This document shows positions 53,499 to 63,279 of a stretch of DNA of 64,000 nucleotides, piece after piece. A program made the translations under genes and the position numbers. The DNA is from Lichenibacterium minor (lineage in GTDB: Bacteria; Pseudomonadota; Alphaproteobacteria; Rhizobiales; Beijerinckiaceae): NCBI RefSeq assembly GCF_004137685.1, contig NZ_QYBB01000017.1, positions 1 to 64,000 on the forward strand, given 5' to 3'. Under the pieces are notes generated by a model. That model saw nothing but the letters and a program-made list of their open reading frames with translations. It made no database searches and was not told where the DNA came from. Every line of letters starts with the position of its first letter. Position 1 is the stretch's first letter.

Positions 53499-54518
53499 TT
53501 GGCCCTCGCCCTCCGCCAAACGTCGCCCGGCGCCCGCCGCACGTATCCCGAACCCTCGCGCCCCGAAGCGCTGCGCCCGGAAGCCTCGCGCGCCCGCCAT
53601 CGCGGAGCGGTGCAGCGCGGCGCGGCGCAGGCCGTGGAAGCCGGGGCGGCGAAGCCCGAGCGCACGACGGTCGGCATCCTGGCGCTGCTCGCCTCGACGG
53701 CCCTGTTCCCGGTGTCGGACGTCGCGTCCAAGATGCTCACCGCGACGCTGCCCGGCATCGAAGTGGCCTGGATGCGCTACCTCGTCTTCGTGGTGATGAC
53801 GGTGCCGCTGCTGTTGCGGGATCCGTCGCTGATCCGCACCGCCCGACCGGGGTTGCTCGCCGGCCGGGCGGTGGCGAGCGCGCTGTCGACGGCCCTGTTC
53901 ATCGTGGCCTTCGGGATGATGCCGGTCGCCGAGGCCACCGCCATCGGGTTCCTGGCGCCCGTGGTGGTGACCGCGATGGCGGCGCTGTTCCTGCGCGAGA
54001 AGGTGGGGCTGCGCCGGTGGGCGGCGGCGCTCGTCGGCCTCGCGGGCGTGATGGTGATCGTGCAGCCGGGCGGCGGCTCCTTCACGCTGGCGAGCCTCGT
54101 GCCGCTGTGCGGCAGCATCGCGTCGGCCACCGCGGTGATCGGCACCCGCTTGGCCAAGGACGAGCGGCCCGAAACCACCATGCTGTTCCAGGCCGTCGTG
54201 GGCTTCCTGGTCGTGACGGCGCTGACGGCCTTCGACTTCCACGTGCCGAGCTGGAACGAGGTCGCGGTCGGCTGCATTTCGGGCTTCTTCGCCACCGTGG
54301 CGAGCCTGATGCAGGTCTTCGCCTACCGCCACGCGCCGGCCTCGCTGCTGGCGCCCTTCACCTACACGCAGTTGATGTGGGCGGCGGGCCTGGGGTTCCT
54401 CGCCTTCGGCACCGTCCCGGGCCCGTCCATGTTGTGCGGGGCGGCCATCATCGCGGCGAGCGGCGTCTACACGGCCTGGCGCGAAACCGTGCGGGCCAGG
54501 GAAGCCCGGCCGGCCTGA
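53499..54518 (+). CDS. EamA/DMT family transporter
   Basis: A 339-residue drug/metabolite-type exporter. Ten transmembrane segments, in two EamA repeats (about 57-187 and 195-325), follow an unusual Arg/Ala-rich N-terminus of about 55 residues. The start is TTG 53499 with GAGGA upstream; an internal start near residue 50 is possible. Motif GFLAPVVVTAMAALFLREKVGLRRW is typical of the first repeat. The substrate cannot be told. Confidence 0.85.
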   Translation: MALALRQTSPGARRTYPEPSRPEALRPEASRARHRGAVQRGAAQAVEAGAAKPERTTVGILALLASTALFPVSDVASKMLTATLPGIEVAWMRYLVFVVMTVPLLLRDPSLIRTARPGLLAGRAVASALSTALFIVAFGMMPVAEATAIGFLAPVVVTAMAALFLREKVGLRRWAAALVGLAGVMVIVQPGGGSFTLASLVPLCGSIASATAVIGTRLAKDERPETTMLFQAVVGFLVVTALTAFDFHVPSWNEVAVGCISGFFATVASLMQVFAYRHAPASLLAPFTYTQLMWAAGLGFLAFGTVPGPSMLCGAAIIAASGVYTAWRETVRAREARPA

Positions 54519-54620
54519 TCCGGGGCGGGAGGCGGGAAACCCGTCCCCCGGCCCTTCCCAAATGCGGCTGCCCTGGGGCATGGTGACGTCACCAGCGATC
54601 GACGAGCTTCGGGCACAACG

Positions 54621-55358
54621 ATGAAGAAAGTCTACGAGGACGCCCACGCGGCCCTGGCCGGCCTGGTGAAGGACGGGATGACGGTTCTCGCGGGGGGCTT
54701 CGGGCTCTGCGGCATCCCGTCGAGCCTCATCCGGGCCCTGCGCGACACGGGCGCGACCGACCTCACCTGCGTGTCGAACAACGCCGGCATCGACGGCGAA
54801 GGGCTGGGCCTGCTGCTCGAAACGCAGCAGATCTCGAAGATGATCTCGTCCTACGTCGGCGAGAACAAGCTCTTCGCCCAGCAGTTCCTGGCCGGCAAGC
54901 TCGCGGTCGAGTTCACGCCGCAGGGCACGCTGGCCGAGCGGTGCCGGGCCGGCGGTGCCGGCATCCCGGCCTTCTTCACCAAGACGGGCGTGGGTACCCA
55001 GGTCGCCGAGGGCAAGGAGATCCGCGCGTTCGACGGCGAGAACTACGTCATGGAGCGCGGCATCTTCGGCGACATCGCGCTGGTCCACGCCTGGAAGGGC
55101 GATACCGAGGGCAACCTCGTGTACCGAAAGACGGCGCGCAACTTCAACCCCATGATGGCGACGGCGTCTCGCATGACCATCGCCGAGGTCGAGCACCTCG
55201 TCGAGCCCGGCGAGCTCGACCCCGACATGATCGTCACGCCCGGCATCTACGTGAAGCGCATCGTCCACGTGCCGAACCACGAGAAGAAGATCGAGCAGCG
55301 CACCACGCGCAAGCGCGCCGCCCCTGCGGTGCCGGCGGCGGCGGGGGAGGAAGTCTGA
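54621..55358 (+). CDS. scoA: 3-oxoacid CoA-transferase, subunit A
   Basis: A 245-residue alpha subunit of succinyl-CoA:3-ketoacid CoA-transferase, which activates acetoacetate for ketone body or polyhydroxybutyrate use. Family marks are GFGLCGIPSSLI, CVSNNAGIDG and GGAGIPAFFTKTGVGT. The C-terminal ~20 residues are Arg/Ala-rich. Subunit B follows after 52 nt that contain a 17-codon mini-ORF overlapping both genes. Confidence 0.93.
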   Translation: MKKVYEDAHAALAGLVKDGMTVLAGGFGLCGIPSSLIRALRDTGATDLTCVSNNAGIDGEGLGLLLETQQISKMISSYVGENKLFAQQFLAGKLAVEFTPQGTLAERCRAGGAGIPAFFTKTGVGTQVAEGKEIRAFDGENYVMERGIFGDIALVHAWKGDTEGNLVYRKTARNFNPMMATASRMTIAEVEHLVEPGELDPDMIVTPGIYVKRIVHVPNHEKKIEQRTTRKRAAPAVPAAAGEEV

Positions 55359-55410
55359 TGGCGTGGGACAGGTCTTTCGCGGTCGGCACGGCCGGTAAGG
55401 GAGTGATCTG

Positions 55411-55411
<1 letters not shown>
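55358..55411 (+). CDS. Seventeen-codon mini-ORF bridging the CoA-transferase genes
   Basis: A short frame [17 protein letters not shown] starts in a TGATG overlap with the scoA stop and ends in another TGATG overlap with the scoB start. This would let ribosomes that finish scoA re-initiate and reach scoB, keeping subunit ratios even. A GTAAGGGAG sequence at its end also provides scoB's ribosome binding site. Whether the peptide is made is unknown. Confidence 0.4.
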
Positions 55412-56091
<680 letters not shown>

Positions 56092-56221
56092 CCGGCCGGC
56101 GCGCCGGGCCGCGCCCCCGCCCGGCACCGCGCGACGGCTTGACGCCATCCCGGCCCGTCACCAACTGCTGTTCCGACACAGCGCGGGCCCGGGGCCAGCG
56201 CATCCAAAGGGGTTCAACGCC

Positions 56222-56557
56222 ATGGCCGACGCCGGTTCCGCCACCCACAAAGTCACCGACCAGAGCTTCGAGCAGGACGTGCTCAAGTCGTCCGAGCCCG
56301 TGGTGGTCGATTTCTGGGCCGAATGGTGCGGCCCCTGCCGCATGATCGCCCCGGCGCTCGAGGAGATCGCCAAGGACATGAACGGCAAGGTCAAGGTCGT
56401 GAAGTTCAACATCGACGAGAACCCCGGCATCCCGGGCAAGCTCGGCATCCAGTCGATCCCCACGCTGCTGCTGTTCAAGGACGGCCAGGTCGCCGCCAAG
56501 ATGGTCGGCGCCAAGCCCAAGGGCGCCCTCCAGCAGTGGATCAACGGCGCCATCTGA
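56222..56557 (+). CDS. trxA: Thioredoxin
   Basis: A 111-residue thioredoxin with the redox site WCGPC (C36, C39) and the cis-proline in SIPTLLLF. No signal peptide, so cytoplasmic. It is followed by a long perfect hairpin. It is not linked to thioredoxin reductase here. In many alphaproteobacteria trxA follows addA or folC; that arrangement is absent. Confidence 0.95.
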   Translation: MADAGSATHKVTDQSFEQDVLKSSEPVVVDFWAEWCGPCRMIAPALEEIAKDMNGKVKVVKFNIDENPGIPGKLGIQSIPTLLLFKDGQVAAKMVGAKPKGALQQWINGAI

Positions 56558-56570
56558 AGCGTCGCCCGGG

Positions 56571-56624
56571 CCGCCCATCTCGAAGCCCTCGCGCCCCCCG
56601 GCGCGGGGGCTTCGAGATGGGCGG
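56571..56624 (+). terminator. Long perfect inverted repeat after trxA
   Basis: An 18-bp perfect stem (56571-56588 with 56607-56624) and an 18-nt GC-rich loop that can pair further begin 13 nt after the trxA stop. There is no U-tract. It is a strong candidate for the trxA terminator and separates it from the Rieske operon that starts at 56744. Confidence 0.7.
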
Positions 56625-56743
56625 TGCGGAGCTCCGCAGCCCGGCCCCCGGCCGCACCGCTTTATTCGATGGCCGCATCGATATTCTGCGGTGTCGGGCG
56701 CCGGAATCCCCGTGCACCATCGCGGCATCCTTCGGAGCCCGCC

Positions 56744-57994
56744 GTGCACGATCACCATCGAATCCGCGCCCTGCTCGACGCCCGCCGTCCCGGCCACACC
56801 CTGCCGCAGCCGTTCTACACGGACCCGGACATCCTCGCCTTCGACCTCGACGCCGTGTTCGGCCGGTCCTGGGTCATGGTCGGCTTCGAGTGCGAGATCC
56901 CCCGCCCCGGAAGCTACATGGCGCTGAAGGTCGGCGCGTCCCCGGTGGTGGTCCTGCGCGACCGCGACGGGCAGGTGCGCGGCTTCCACAACGCTTGCCG
57001 CCACCGCGGCGCGCAGATCTGCGCGGAAGGGACCGGCCGCCGCTCGCTGCTGGTGTGCCCCTACCACCAATGGTCCTACGGCCTCGACGGCCGCCTCGCC
57101 CGCGCGGCCCGCATGGGCGAAAGCTTCGACCCCGCCGAACACGCGCTCGTGCCGATCCGCGTCGAAACGGTGGCGGGCACGGTCTACGCCTGCGTGGCCG
57201 AGGACGCGCCGGATTTCGCCCCCTTCCGCCGCGACCTCGAGCCCCTGCTCGCCCCGCACGGCTTCGCCGACGCCAGGGTCGCCCACGTCGACACGCTGGT
57301 GGAGCGCGGCAACTGGAAACTCGTGATGGAGAACGCGCGCGAGTGCTACCATTGCGACGCGAAGCACCCCGAGCTGTCCTTCACCTTCCCCACGAAGGCG
57401 CGCGGCAACTTCGAGCACGGCGGGGACCCGCAGCGGGACGCCTTCGACGCCCGCATGGCGGCGCTGGGCCTGCCCGTCGGCCCCAGGGACGGCGACTGGT
57501 ACCAGGCGGCCCGCTTCCCCCTCAACGAGGGCTGCGTGTCCATGACGGCGGACGGGCGCGCCTGCGTGGCGAAGCCGCTGTGCGGCGTCGGCGGCGGCGA
57601 CATCGGCTCGATGCGCTGGGCGCTGGAACCGCACCACTTCGCCCACGCGGTCGGCGACTTCGCCTTCACCTTCTCCGCCATGCCGACCGGCGCGCGCGAA
57701 ACCGTCGTGACTTCGAAGTGGCTCGTCCACAAGGACGCGGTCGAGGGCGTCGACTACCGCCTCGACGAACTCGCCGGGCTGTGGACCGCCACGAACCTGC
57801 AGGACCGCGACCTCGTCGAGAACAACCAGCGCGGCGTCGAGGGCGCCGGCTACCGCCCGGGTCCCTATTCGGAGGAAGCGGAAGCGCTCTGCGCCCGCTT
57901 TACCGACTGGTACTGCGACAAGGCCCGCGCCTTCCTCGACCACTTGTCCCAGGACGTGGCGGGGCCGACGCGCCGCCTCGCCGCCGCGGAGTGA
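56744..57994 (+). CDS. Rieske oxygenase, glycine-betaine/carnitine monooxygenase (GbcA/CntA) type
   Basis: A 416-residue oxygenase starting at GTG 56744 with CGGAG upstream. The Rieske cluster is C85-x-H87 and C105-x2-H108. The mononuclear iron site includes H203 and H208 in ENARECYHCDAKHPEL, a motif shared with GbcA, CntA and stachydrine demethylase, which demethylate or cleave quaternary ammonium compounds. Its usual reductase partner (GbcB, CntB) is not next to it. It starts a tight run of genes, 7 nt before the PLP enzyme. The likely substrate is an N-methylated amino acid. Confidence 0.85.
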   Translation: MHDHHRIRALLDARRPGHTLPQPFYTDPDILAFDLDAVFGRSWVMVGFECEIPRPGSYMALKVGASPVVVLRDRDGQVRGFHNACRHRGAQICAEGTGRRSLLVCPYHQWSYGLDGRLARAARMGESFDPAEHALVPIRVETVAGTVYACVAEDAPDFAPFRRDLEPLLAPHGFADARVAHVDTLVERGNWKLVMENARECYHCDAKHPELSFTFPTKARGNFEHGGDPQRDAFDARMAALGLPVGPRDGDWYQAARFPLNEGCVSMTADGRACVAKPLCGVGGGDIGSMRWALEPHHFAHAVGDFAFTFSAMPTGARETVVTSKWLVHKDAVEGVDYRLDELAGLWTATNLQDRDLVENNQRGVEGAGYRPGPYSEEAEALCARFTDWYCDKARAFLDHLSQDVAGPTRRLAAAE

Positions 57995-58001
57995 AGCCGG
58001 C

Positions 58002-59273
58002 ATGACCCGTTCGAGCGATCTCCCTCCCGACGCCCTCCATCCCGACACCCTGGCGGTGTCGCACGGCTACGACCCGCACCGGCACCACGGCGCCGCCAAG
58101 CCGCCGATCTACCCGTCGACGACCTACATGTACCGCTCGGCGAGCCACGCGAAGGACGTGCACCGCGCCTATTTCGACGGCGTGCCGCTGCCCGGCGGCG
58201 AGGAGCCGGGCCACATCTATTCGCGCCTGGGCCACCCCAACCTCGACATGGTGGAGCGCCGCCTGGCGGCCCTGGACCGCGCCGAGGACGCGGCGGCCTT
58301 CAACTCCGGCATGGCGGCGATCTCGGCCGTGATGCTGTCCGCGCTCAGGCCCGGCGACGCCGTGGTGCACGGGCGGCCGATCTACGGCGGCACCGACGGG
58401 CTGCTGACCGGGCTGCTCGCCGGCTTCGGGGTGAAGAGCTTCGGGTTCGGCGACGGGCTCGACCGCGATGCGGTGCTGTCCGCCGCGCGCGACGCCGCGG
58501 CGGCGGGCCCACTGGCGCTGATCCACCTCGAAACGCCCGCCAACCCCACCGGCGCCGTCGCCGACATCGCCATGGTGGCCTCGGTGGCGGCCGAGATGGG
58601 CGACCGCCAGGGCCGGCGCCCGCTGCTCGTCGTCGACAACACGTTCCTCGGCCCCTTCCTGCAATGCCCGCTGGAGCACGGCGCCGACCTCACCGTGACG
58701 TCGCTGACGAAATATGCCGGAGGCCATTCCGACCTGCTCGCCGGCGGGGTCAGCGGCGCGCGGGCGCTGGTCGACCCGCTGAAGAAGCTGCGCACCTTTC
58801 TCGGCACGAGCCTCGACCCCCACGTGTCGGCAACGCTGCTGCGCTCCTTCGAAACCATGGGGCTGCGCACCGCGCGGGCCTGCGCCAACGCCCGCGCGGT
58901 GGCGGATTTCCTCGCGGCGCATCCCAAGGTGCGCTCGACCTCGTTCCTCGGCCACGTCGATCCGGAAAGCCGCGCCGGCGCCATGCTGGCGCGCCAATGC
59001 GCCGGGACGGGCTCGACCTTCTCGTTCCGGCTGCGCGGCGGCGAAGCCGAAGCGTTCCGGATGCTCGACAGGCTGCGGGTGATCCGCATGGCGGTGAGCC
59101 TCGGCGGCACGGAAACGCTGATCTGCCATTCGGCCACCACCACGCATTACGCCGTGCCGCGCGAGCGGCGCGAGGCCGGCGGGGTCGACGACGGCACCCT
59201 GCGGCTGTCGGTGGGGATCGAGCACCCGGACGACCTGGTCGCGGACCTCCGGCAGGCGCTGGAGGCGGCGTGA
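58002..59273 (+). CDS. Cystathionine gamma-synthase/lyase family PLP enzyme
   Basis: A 423-residue member of the Cys/Met metabolism PLP family. The Schiff-base lysine is K237 in TSLTKYAGGHSD, with YSRLGHPN (73-80) and DNTFLGP (212-218) in place. Most such enzymes do beta- or gamma-elimination or replacement. YSR and YGG are conserved, so catalysis is likely. In this operon the substrate might be a demethylated amino compound rather than cystathionine. Its stop overlaps the next start by one base (TGATG). Confidence 0.87.
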   Translation: MTRSSDLPPDALHPDTLAVSHGYDPHRHHGAAKPPIYPSTTYMYRSASHAKDVHRAYFDGVPLPGGEEPGHIYSRLGHPNLDMVERRLAALDRAEDAAAFNSGMAAISAVMLSALRPGDAVVHGRPIYGGTDGLLTGLLAGFGVKSFGFGDGLDRDAVLSAARDAAAAGPLALIHLETPANPTGAVADIAMVASVAAEMGDRQGRRPLLVVDNTFLGPFLQCPLEHGADLTVTSLTKYAGGHSDLLAGGVSGARALVDPLKKLRTFLGTSLDPHVSATLLRSFETMGLRTARACANARAVADFLAAHPKVRSTSFLGHVDPESRAGAMLARQCAGTGSTFSFRLRGGEAEAFRMLDRLRVIRMAVSLGGTETLICHSATTTHYAVPRERREAGGVDDGTLRLSVGIEHPDDLVADLRQALEAA

Positions 59274-60823
59274 TGGCGACCGTCGATCCCAAGTCCCTCC
59301 ACGGCAAGTTCCCGGCCTCGCGCGAGCACGTCGAGGTGCTGGTCGTCGGCGCCGGCCCGGCCGGCACGGCGGCGGCCATCGCGGCGGCCCGCCTGGGGGC
59401 CAAGGTGAAGCTCGTCGACGAGAACCCCGTGTCGGGCGGGCTCGCCGGCCTCGACGTGCCCTTGTTCTTCGGCGGCCGCGCCGGCGCGGCGCTGGGCAAC
59501 GGCCAACGCATGCTCGAACGGGTGTTCGCGGCCGACCCGAAGCTCGAGGAGGCCTTCGAGGCCGGCGTCGACCTGGCGCTCGGCACCACCGCCTGGGGCC
59601 TCTTCGCGCACGGGCCGGGGCTCCAAACCCTGCCCGGCCCGGTCGTGGGCCTCGCCGACGAGGGCGACGCCTGGCTTTGCGGCTTCGACCGCCTGATCCT
59701 CGCCACCGGGGCGCGCGACCTCGTCCTGTTCTTCGAGGGCGCCGACCAGCCCGGCGTCATGGGCGCCCAGGCGCTGCACGCGCTGCTCGGCCGCTACGAG
59801 GCCTTCGACGGACGGGAAGTGGTGATCCTGGGCACCGGCGACCTCGCCGTCGCGGCCGCCACCCTGGCGCTCGACCGCGGCGTCGCGGTCGCCGCGATGG
59901 TGGAGGTGCGCGACGCGCCGGAAGCCGACGTGGCACCGCTGCTCGCCCGCGGCGTCCCCGTCCTCACCGGCACGGTGATCCGCGCCGCCGAACGCGGGCC
60001 CTTCGGGGTCGCGGCGGCGCTGCTCGTCGGGCCGGACGGCGCCGAGCGGCGCGTGCCCTGCGACACGGTCTGCCTCGCGGTCGACCGCGTGCCGGCCGTC
60101 GAGCTGCTGGAAGCCGCCGGCGGCGCGCTGGTGGCCGACGGCGCCCGCGGCGGCTTCGCGCCCCGCCTCGTCGGCCCCGCCTCGTCGATCGCGGGCGTGT
60201 TCGTCGCCGGCGACGCCGCCGGGGTCGCGCCCGGTCCGGCCGGCGACGCGTCGGCCGCCAGAGCCTGGGGCGTCGCCGCCGCGCGGGCCGCCCTCGGCTA
60301 CGACGCCCCCGCCCCCGCCCCCGCGGCCGGGCGGGACCGCAACCCGTACCGCCTCGACTGGATGCGGCGGCTGCTCGCGGTCGGCACGCCCGACGTGCTC
60401 GCCTGCCAGTGCGAGGACGTGACGCGCGGCGACGTGCTGGGGGTGCGCCCGCCGCGCTACCTGGGCGCGCCGGCGAGTCCGCGCGCGCTCGACACGCTGC
60501 TCGGCGACGGCCCCGTCAACCAGGACCAGATCAAGCGCCTCACCCGCGCCTGCATGGGCGCCTGCCAGGCGCGCCGCTGCCGCGAACAGGTCGCGCTGCT
60601 GCTGGCGCTCGGCGCGCAGATCCCCGTCGAGGCCGTGCCGCTCGCTGGCTACCGGGCGCCGGTCCGGCCGCTGCCGCTCGGGCTGCTCGGCCGCCTCGAC
60701 GAGCGGCCGGAGATGCGGGACGGCTGGGACGTGTGGTTCGGCATCCCGACCCAGTGGGTGCCCTACGACGACATCGGCACGGAGCGCGAGGCCGAGCACC
60801 TCCGCGGCAACATGCACCTGTGA
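59273..60823 (+). CDS. FAD/NAD-binding dehydrogenase subunit with [2Fe-2S] BFD domain (HcnB/LhpB-like)
   Basis: A 516-residue protein. A first dinucleotide-binding motif VVGAGPAGTAAAIAAARLG (24-42) and a second, VVILGTGDLAVAAAT near 183-197, form a pyridine nucleotide-disulfide-type fold. The C-terminal domain has four cysteines, C378, C380, C431 and C436, arranged like the bacterioferritin-associated-ferredoxin [2Fe-2S] site. This layout is shared by the alpha subunits of opine, D-hydroxyproline and hydrogen-cyanide-type dehydrogenases. The next gene supplies the likely partner; a third small ferredoxin subunit is not seen. Confidence 0.83.
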   Translation: MATVDPKSLHGKFPASREHVEVLVVGAGPAGTAAAIAAARLGAKVKLVDENPVSGGLAGLDVPLFFGGRAGAALGNGQRMLERVFAADPKLEEAFEAGVDLALGTTAWGLFAHGPGLQTLPGPVVGLADEGDAWLCGFDRLILATGARDLVLFFEGADQPGVMGAQALHALLGRYEAFDGREVVILGTGDLAVAAATLALDRGVAVAAMVEVRDAPEADVAPLLARGVPVLTGTVIRAAERGPFGVAAALLVGPDGAERRVPCDTVCLAVDRVPAVELLEAAGGALVADGARGGFAPRLVGPASSIAGVFVAGDAAGVAPGPAGDASAARAWGVAAARAALGYDAPAPAPAAGRDRNPYRLDWMRRLLAVGTPDVLACQCEDVTRGDVLGVRPPRYLGAPASPRALDTLLGDGPVNQDQIKRLTRACMGACQARRCREQVALLLALGAQIPVEAVPLAGYRAPVRPLPLGLLGRLDERPEMRDGWDVWFGIPTQWVPYDDIGTEREAEHLRGNMHL

Positions 60824-60827
60824 CGGC

Positions 60828-62018
60828 ATGGTGATGGACATGGACGGGCTGCGGGACGCGGCGGCGCCGAAGGGCGCCGAGGTGGTGGTGGTGGGCGGGG
60901 GCGTCACCGGGCTCAGCGCCGCCTGGTGGCTGGCGCGGTCGGGCGTCGACGTGCTGGTGATCGACAAGGGCGTGGTCGGCTGGGAAGCCTCGGGCCGCAA
61001 CGGCGGCGGCTGTTCCCACTACCAGAGCCCGCTGTTCCTCGAAGAGCAGCGCTTGTGGCCGCAGATGGACGCCCTGCTGGGCTACCCGACGGAGCACCGG
61101 CCCGAGCGCATCATCCTGGCGGTGACGCAAGGGCAGTGGGATCAGTACCGGCGCATCGCCGGCATCATCCGGTCCCAGGGCTTCGCGGTCGACGAGCTCG
61201 ACCCCGCCCAGGCGCGCGAAGCCGTGCCGCTGGCCGGCGACAACGCGGTCGGCGCCATCCACGTCCGCACCGGCGGCCACGCCAACCCGCAGCGCACCGT
61301 GCAGGCCTACGCCTGGGCGCTGCAGGACCTCGGCGGGCGGGTGCTCCAGCACATGCCGGCGCTCGGCCTCGTCCTGCGCGGCGGCCGCGTCGTCGGCGTC
61401 GCCACGCCGGCGGGCGAGATCGGCTGCGACCACCTCGTGGTGGCGGCCGGCCCGCAGGCCGAAGGGCTTCTCCTGCCCGCCGGCATCCGCCTGCCGCTGG
61501 CGGCGGCCCGCGCCGAGATGATCGTCACCGAGCCCCTGCCCCCCCTGCGGGTCGGCGGCACGGACGGCAACGGGCTCTACGGGCGGCAAACCCTGCGCGG
61601 CAACCTCGCCTACGGGGGCGGCCCGCACGAATGGCTGGACACCGAGGCCGCGGGCCCGCGCGGGCGCCCGGCCTCGCCGCTGCTCGCCAACCTGTCGCGG
61701 CGGCTGGCGGAGCTGTTCCCGAAGGCCGCCCACGCCCGGGTGCTGCGCTCCTGGGCCGGCATCGTCGAGAACACGCCCGACGGCCGCCCGGTGATCGACC
61801 GACCGGCCGACCCCGGAAACGTCACGGTCTGCACCATGTCGGGGGTGGGCTTCGGGCTGTCGCCCGCCAGCGGCCACGCGGTGCGCGACCTCGTCGTGGA
61901 GGGCCGCTGCTCCTTCGCCGAGATCGGCAAGCTCGGCCTCGACCGCTTCCGCGACCTCCCGGCCGACTGGCGCGAGCGCCAGGGCTGGGTGACGCCGGCG
62001 GCGGAACGGGCGGCCTGA
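60828..62018 (+). CDS. FAD-dependent amine dehydrogenase subunit (DadA/SoxB/HcnC type)
   Basis: A 396-residue DAO-family flavoprotein. VVVVGGGVTGLSAAWWLARSG (19-39) is the FAD site and EASGRNGGGCSHY (53-65) fits the SoxB/HcnC-like loop. It ends with GFGLSPASG near the C-terminus. It lies 4 nt after the HcnB-like gene, and such pairs form flavin amine dehydrogenases that pass electrons to the respiratory chain. The substrate is probably an imino or N-methyl amino acid. Confidence 0.84.
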   Translation: MVMDMDGLRDAAAPKGAEVVVVGGGVTGLSAAWWLARSGVDVLVIDKGVVGWEASGRNGGGCSHYQSPLFLEEQRLWPQMDALLGYPTEHRPERIILAVTQGQWDQYRRIAGIIRSQGFAVDELDPAQAREAVPLAGDNAVGAIHVRTGGHANPQRTVQAYAWALQDLGGRVLQHMPALGLVLRGGRVVGVATPAGEIGCDHLVVAAGPQAEGLLLPAGIRLPLAAARAEMIVTEPLPPLRVGGTDGNGLYGRQTLRGNLAYGGGPHEWLDTEAAGPRGRPASPLLANLSRRLAELFPKAAHARVLRSWAGIVENTPDGRPVIDRPADPGNVTVCTMSGVGFGLSPASGHAVRDLVVEGRCSFAEIGKLGLDRFRDLPADWRERQGWVTPAAERAA

Positions 62019-62040
62019 TCCGGCCCCGACCGCCCTCGCC

Positions 62041-62079
62041 CCTCGGCACGGACCCTTCCGGGTCCTGCCCGGGACGAGG
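62041..62079 (+). terminator. Hairpin between the dehydrogenase and the oxidase gene
   Basis: An inner 6-bp stem GGACCC (62050-62055) and GGGTCC (62060-62065) is framed by CCTCG (62041-62045) and CGAGG (62075-62079). It is a weak terminator or a transcript-processing site; no U-tract follows. Confidence 0.4.
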
Positions 62080-62126
62080 GACGTGATGGAAACACAACGC
62101 ATCCCCGTCGTCCGCCAGGATCCCCC

Positions 62127-63248
62127 ATGACCCATTCCGCCCTTCCCCGCGTCCTCGTCGTCGGCAGCGGCATCGCGGGCCTGTCGACCGCCTGGGCGCT
62201 GACGCGCCGCGGCTTCGCCGTCGAGGTCTTCGAGCAGGGCCAGGTGCCCAACGCCAAGGCCTCGTCCTACGACGAGCACCGCATCACCCGGCACGCCTAC
62301 GGGACCTTCGACGGCTACGCGCGGATGATGCCCGACGCGTTCCGGGTCTACGAGGACCTGTGGGCCGACCTCGGCGTCCGGCACTTCGAGCCGCTGCCCC
62401 TGGTCGTGCTGAAGCGCGAGGACGTGCCCTGGTTCGACGCCAGCCGCGCGTCCATGGACGAGCTCGACGTCGCCCACCGCGACATCCCGCTCGGCGAGGT
62501 CGCGTCCCGCTACCCGATGCTGGAGACCGAGGGGCTGACCGGCGCCTACGAGGCCGAAGGCGCGGGCGTGCTGTTCCCCATCCGCATCCTCACCGACCTC
62601 GTGGTCCACCTCGCCGGGCGGGGCGTGCGCTTCCACGCCGGCGCCCGCGTGGACGCCGTCGACCCCGAGACCGCCACGGTCCGGGTCGGCGCCGCCACCC
62701 ATCGCGGGGACGTGCTGGTGGTCGCGGCCGGCGCGTGGGTGGATCGGCTGGTGCCGCGGCTCAAGGGCGTCGCGGTGCCGTCGCGCCAGGCCGTGGCCTT
62801 CGTGGCGCCGCCGCCCGACCTCGCCGAAGCCTGGTCCCGGGCTCCGGTGTTCATCGACCTCGGCCTCGCGTCCGGCACCTACACGCTGCCGCCCCGCCCC
62901 GGCACGCGGCTCAAGGTCGGCGACCACGAGTTCACCCGCCGCGGCGACCCGGACGGCGACCGCCTGGCGACGGACGAGGACGTCGCGCGCCTGTTCGCCG
63001 CCGCCGCCCTGTCGTACCGCGACTTCGACCGCTACGGCGTGCTGGAGCGCAAGGCCTGCTTCTACACCGTCACCGAGGACGAGAGCTTCATCGCGGAAGC
63101 GATCGGCGCCCGCGGCTACGTGCTCAGCGCCTGTTCGGGCCACGGCTTCAAGCTCGGCGCGCTGATGGGGGAAGGCGTGGCGCGGGTCATCGCCGGCGAG
63201 CGCACCCGCGACGAGCTCCCCCACTGGGCCGCGGGGCGACGCGCCTGA
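62127..63248 (+). CDS. FAD-dependent oxidoreductase, sarcosine/N-methyltryptophan oxidase (SolA/MSOX)-like
   Basis: A 373-residue flavoprotein. VVGSGIAGLSTAWALTRRG (11-29) is the FAD site and EVFEQGQVPN the ribose contact. KACFYTVTEDESFI near the C-terminus corresponds to the MSOX/SolA-type KxCxYTxTPD motif with the covalent-flavin cysteine, and the closing CSGHGFKLG is typical. The enzyme oxidises N-methyl or secondary amines to an amino acid and formaldehyde or an imine. This supports a role for the cluster in stepwise N-demethylation. Confidence 0.84.
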   Translation: MTHSALPRVLVVGSGIAGLSTAWALTRRGFAVEVFEQGQVPNAKASSYDEHRITRHAYGTFDGYARMMPDAFRVYEDLWADLGVRHFEPLPLVVLKREDVPWFDASRASMDELDVAHRDIPLGEVASRYPMLETEGLTGAYEAEGAGVLFPIRILTDLVVHLAGRGVRFHAGARVDAVDPETATVRVGAATHRGDVLVVAAGAWVDRLVPRLKGVAVPSRQAVAFVAPPPDLAEAWSRAPVFIDLGLASGTYTLPPRPGTRLKVGDHEFTRRGDPDGDRLATDEDVARLFAAAALSYRDFDRYGVLERKACFYTVTEDESFIAEAIGARGYVLSACSGHGFKLGALMGEGVARVIAGERTRDELPHWAAGRRA

Positions 63249-63279
63249 CCGCGTCGCCCCGGCGAACGCGTCGAGCCGG

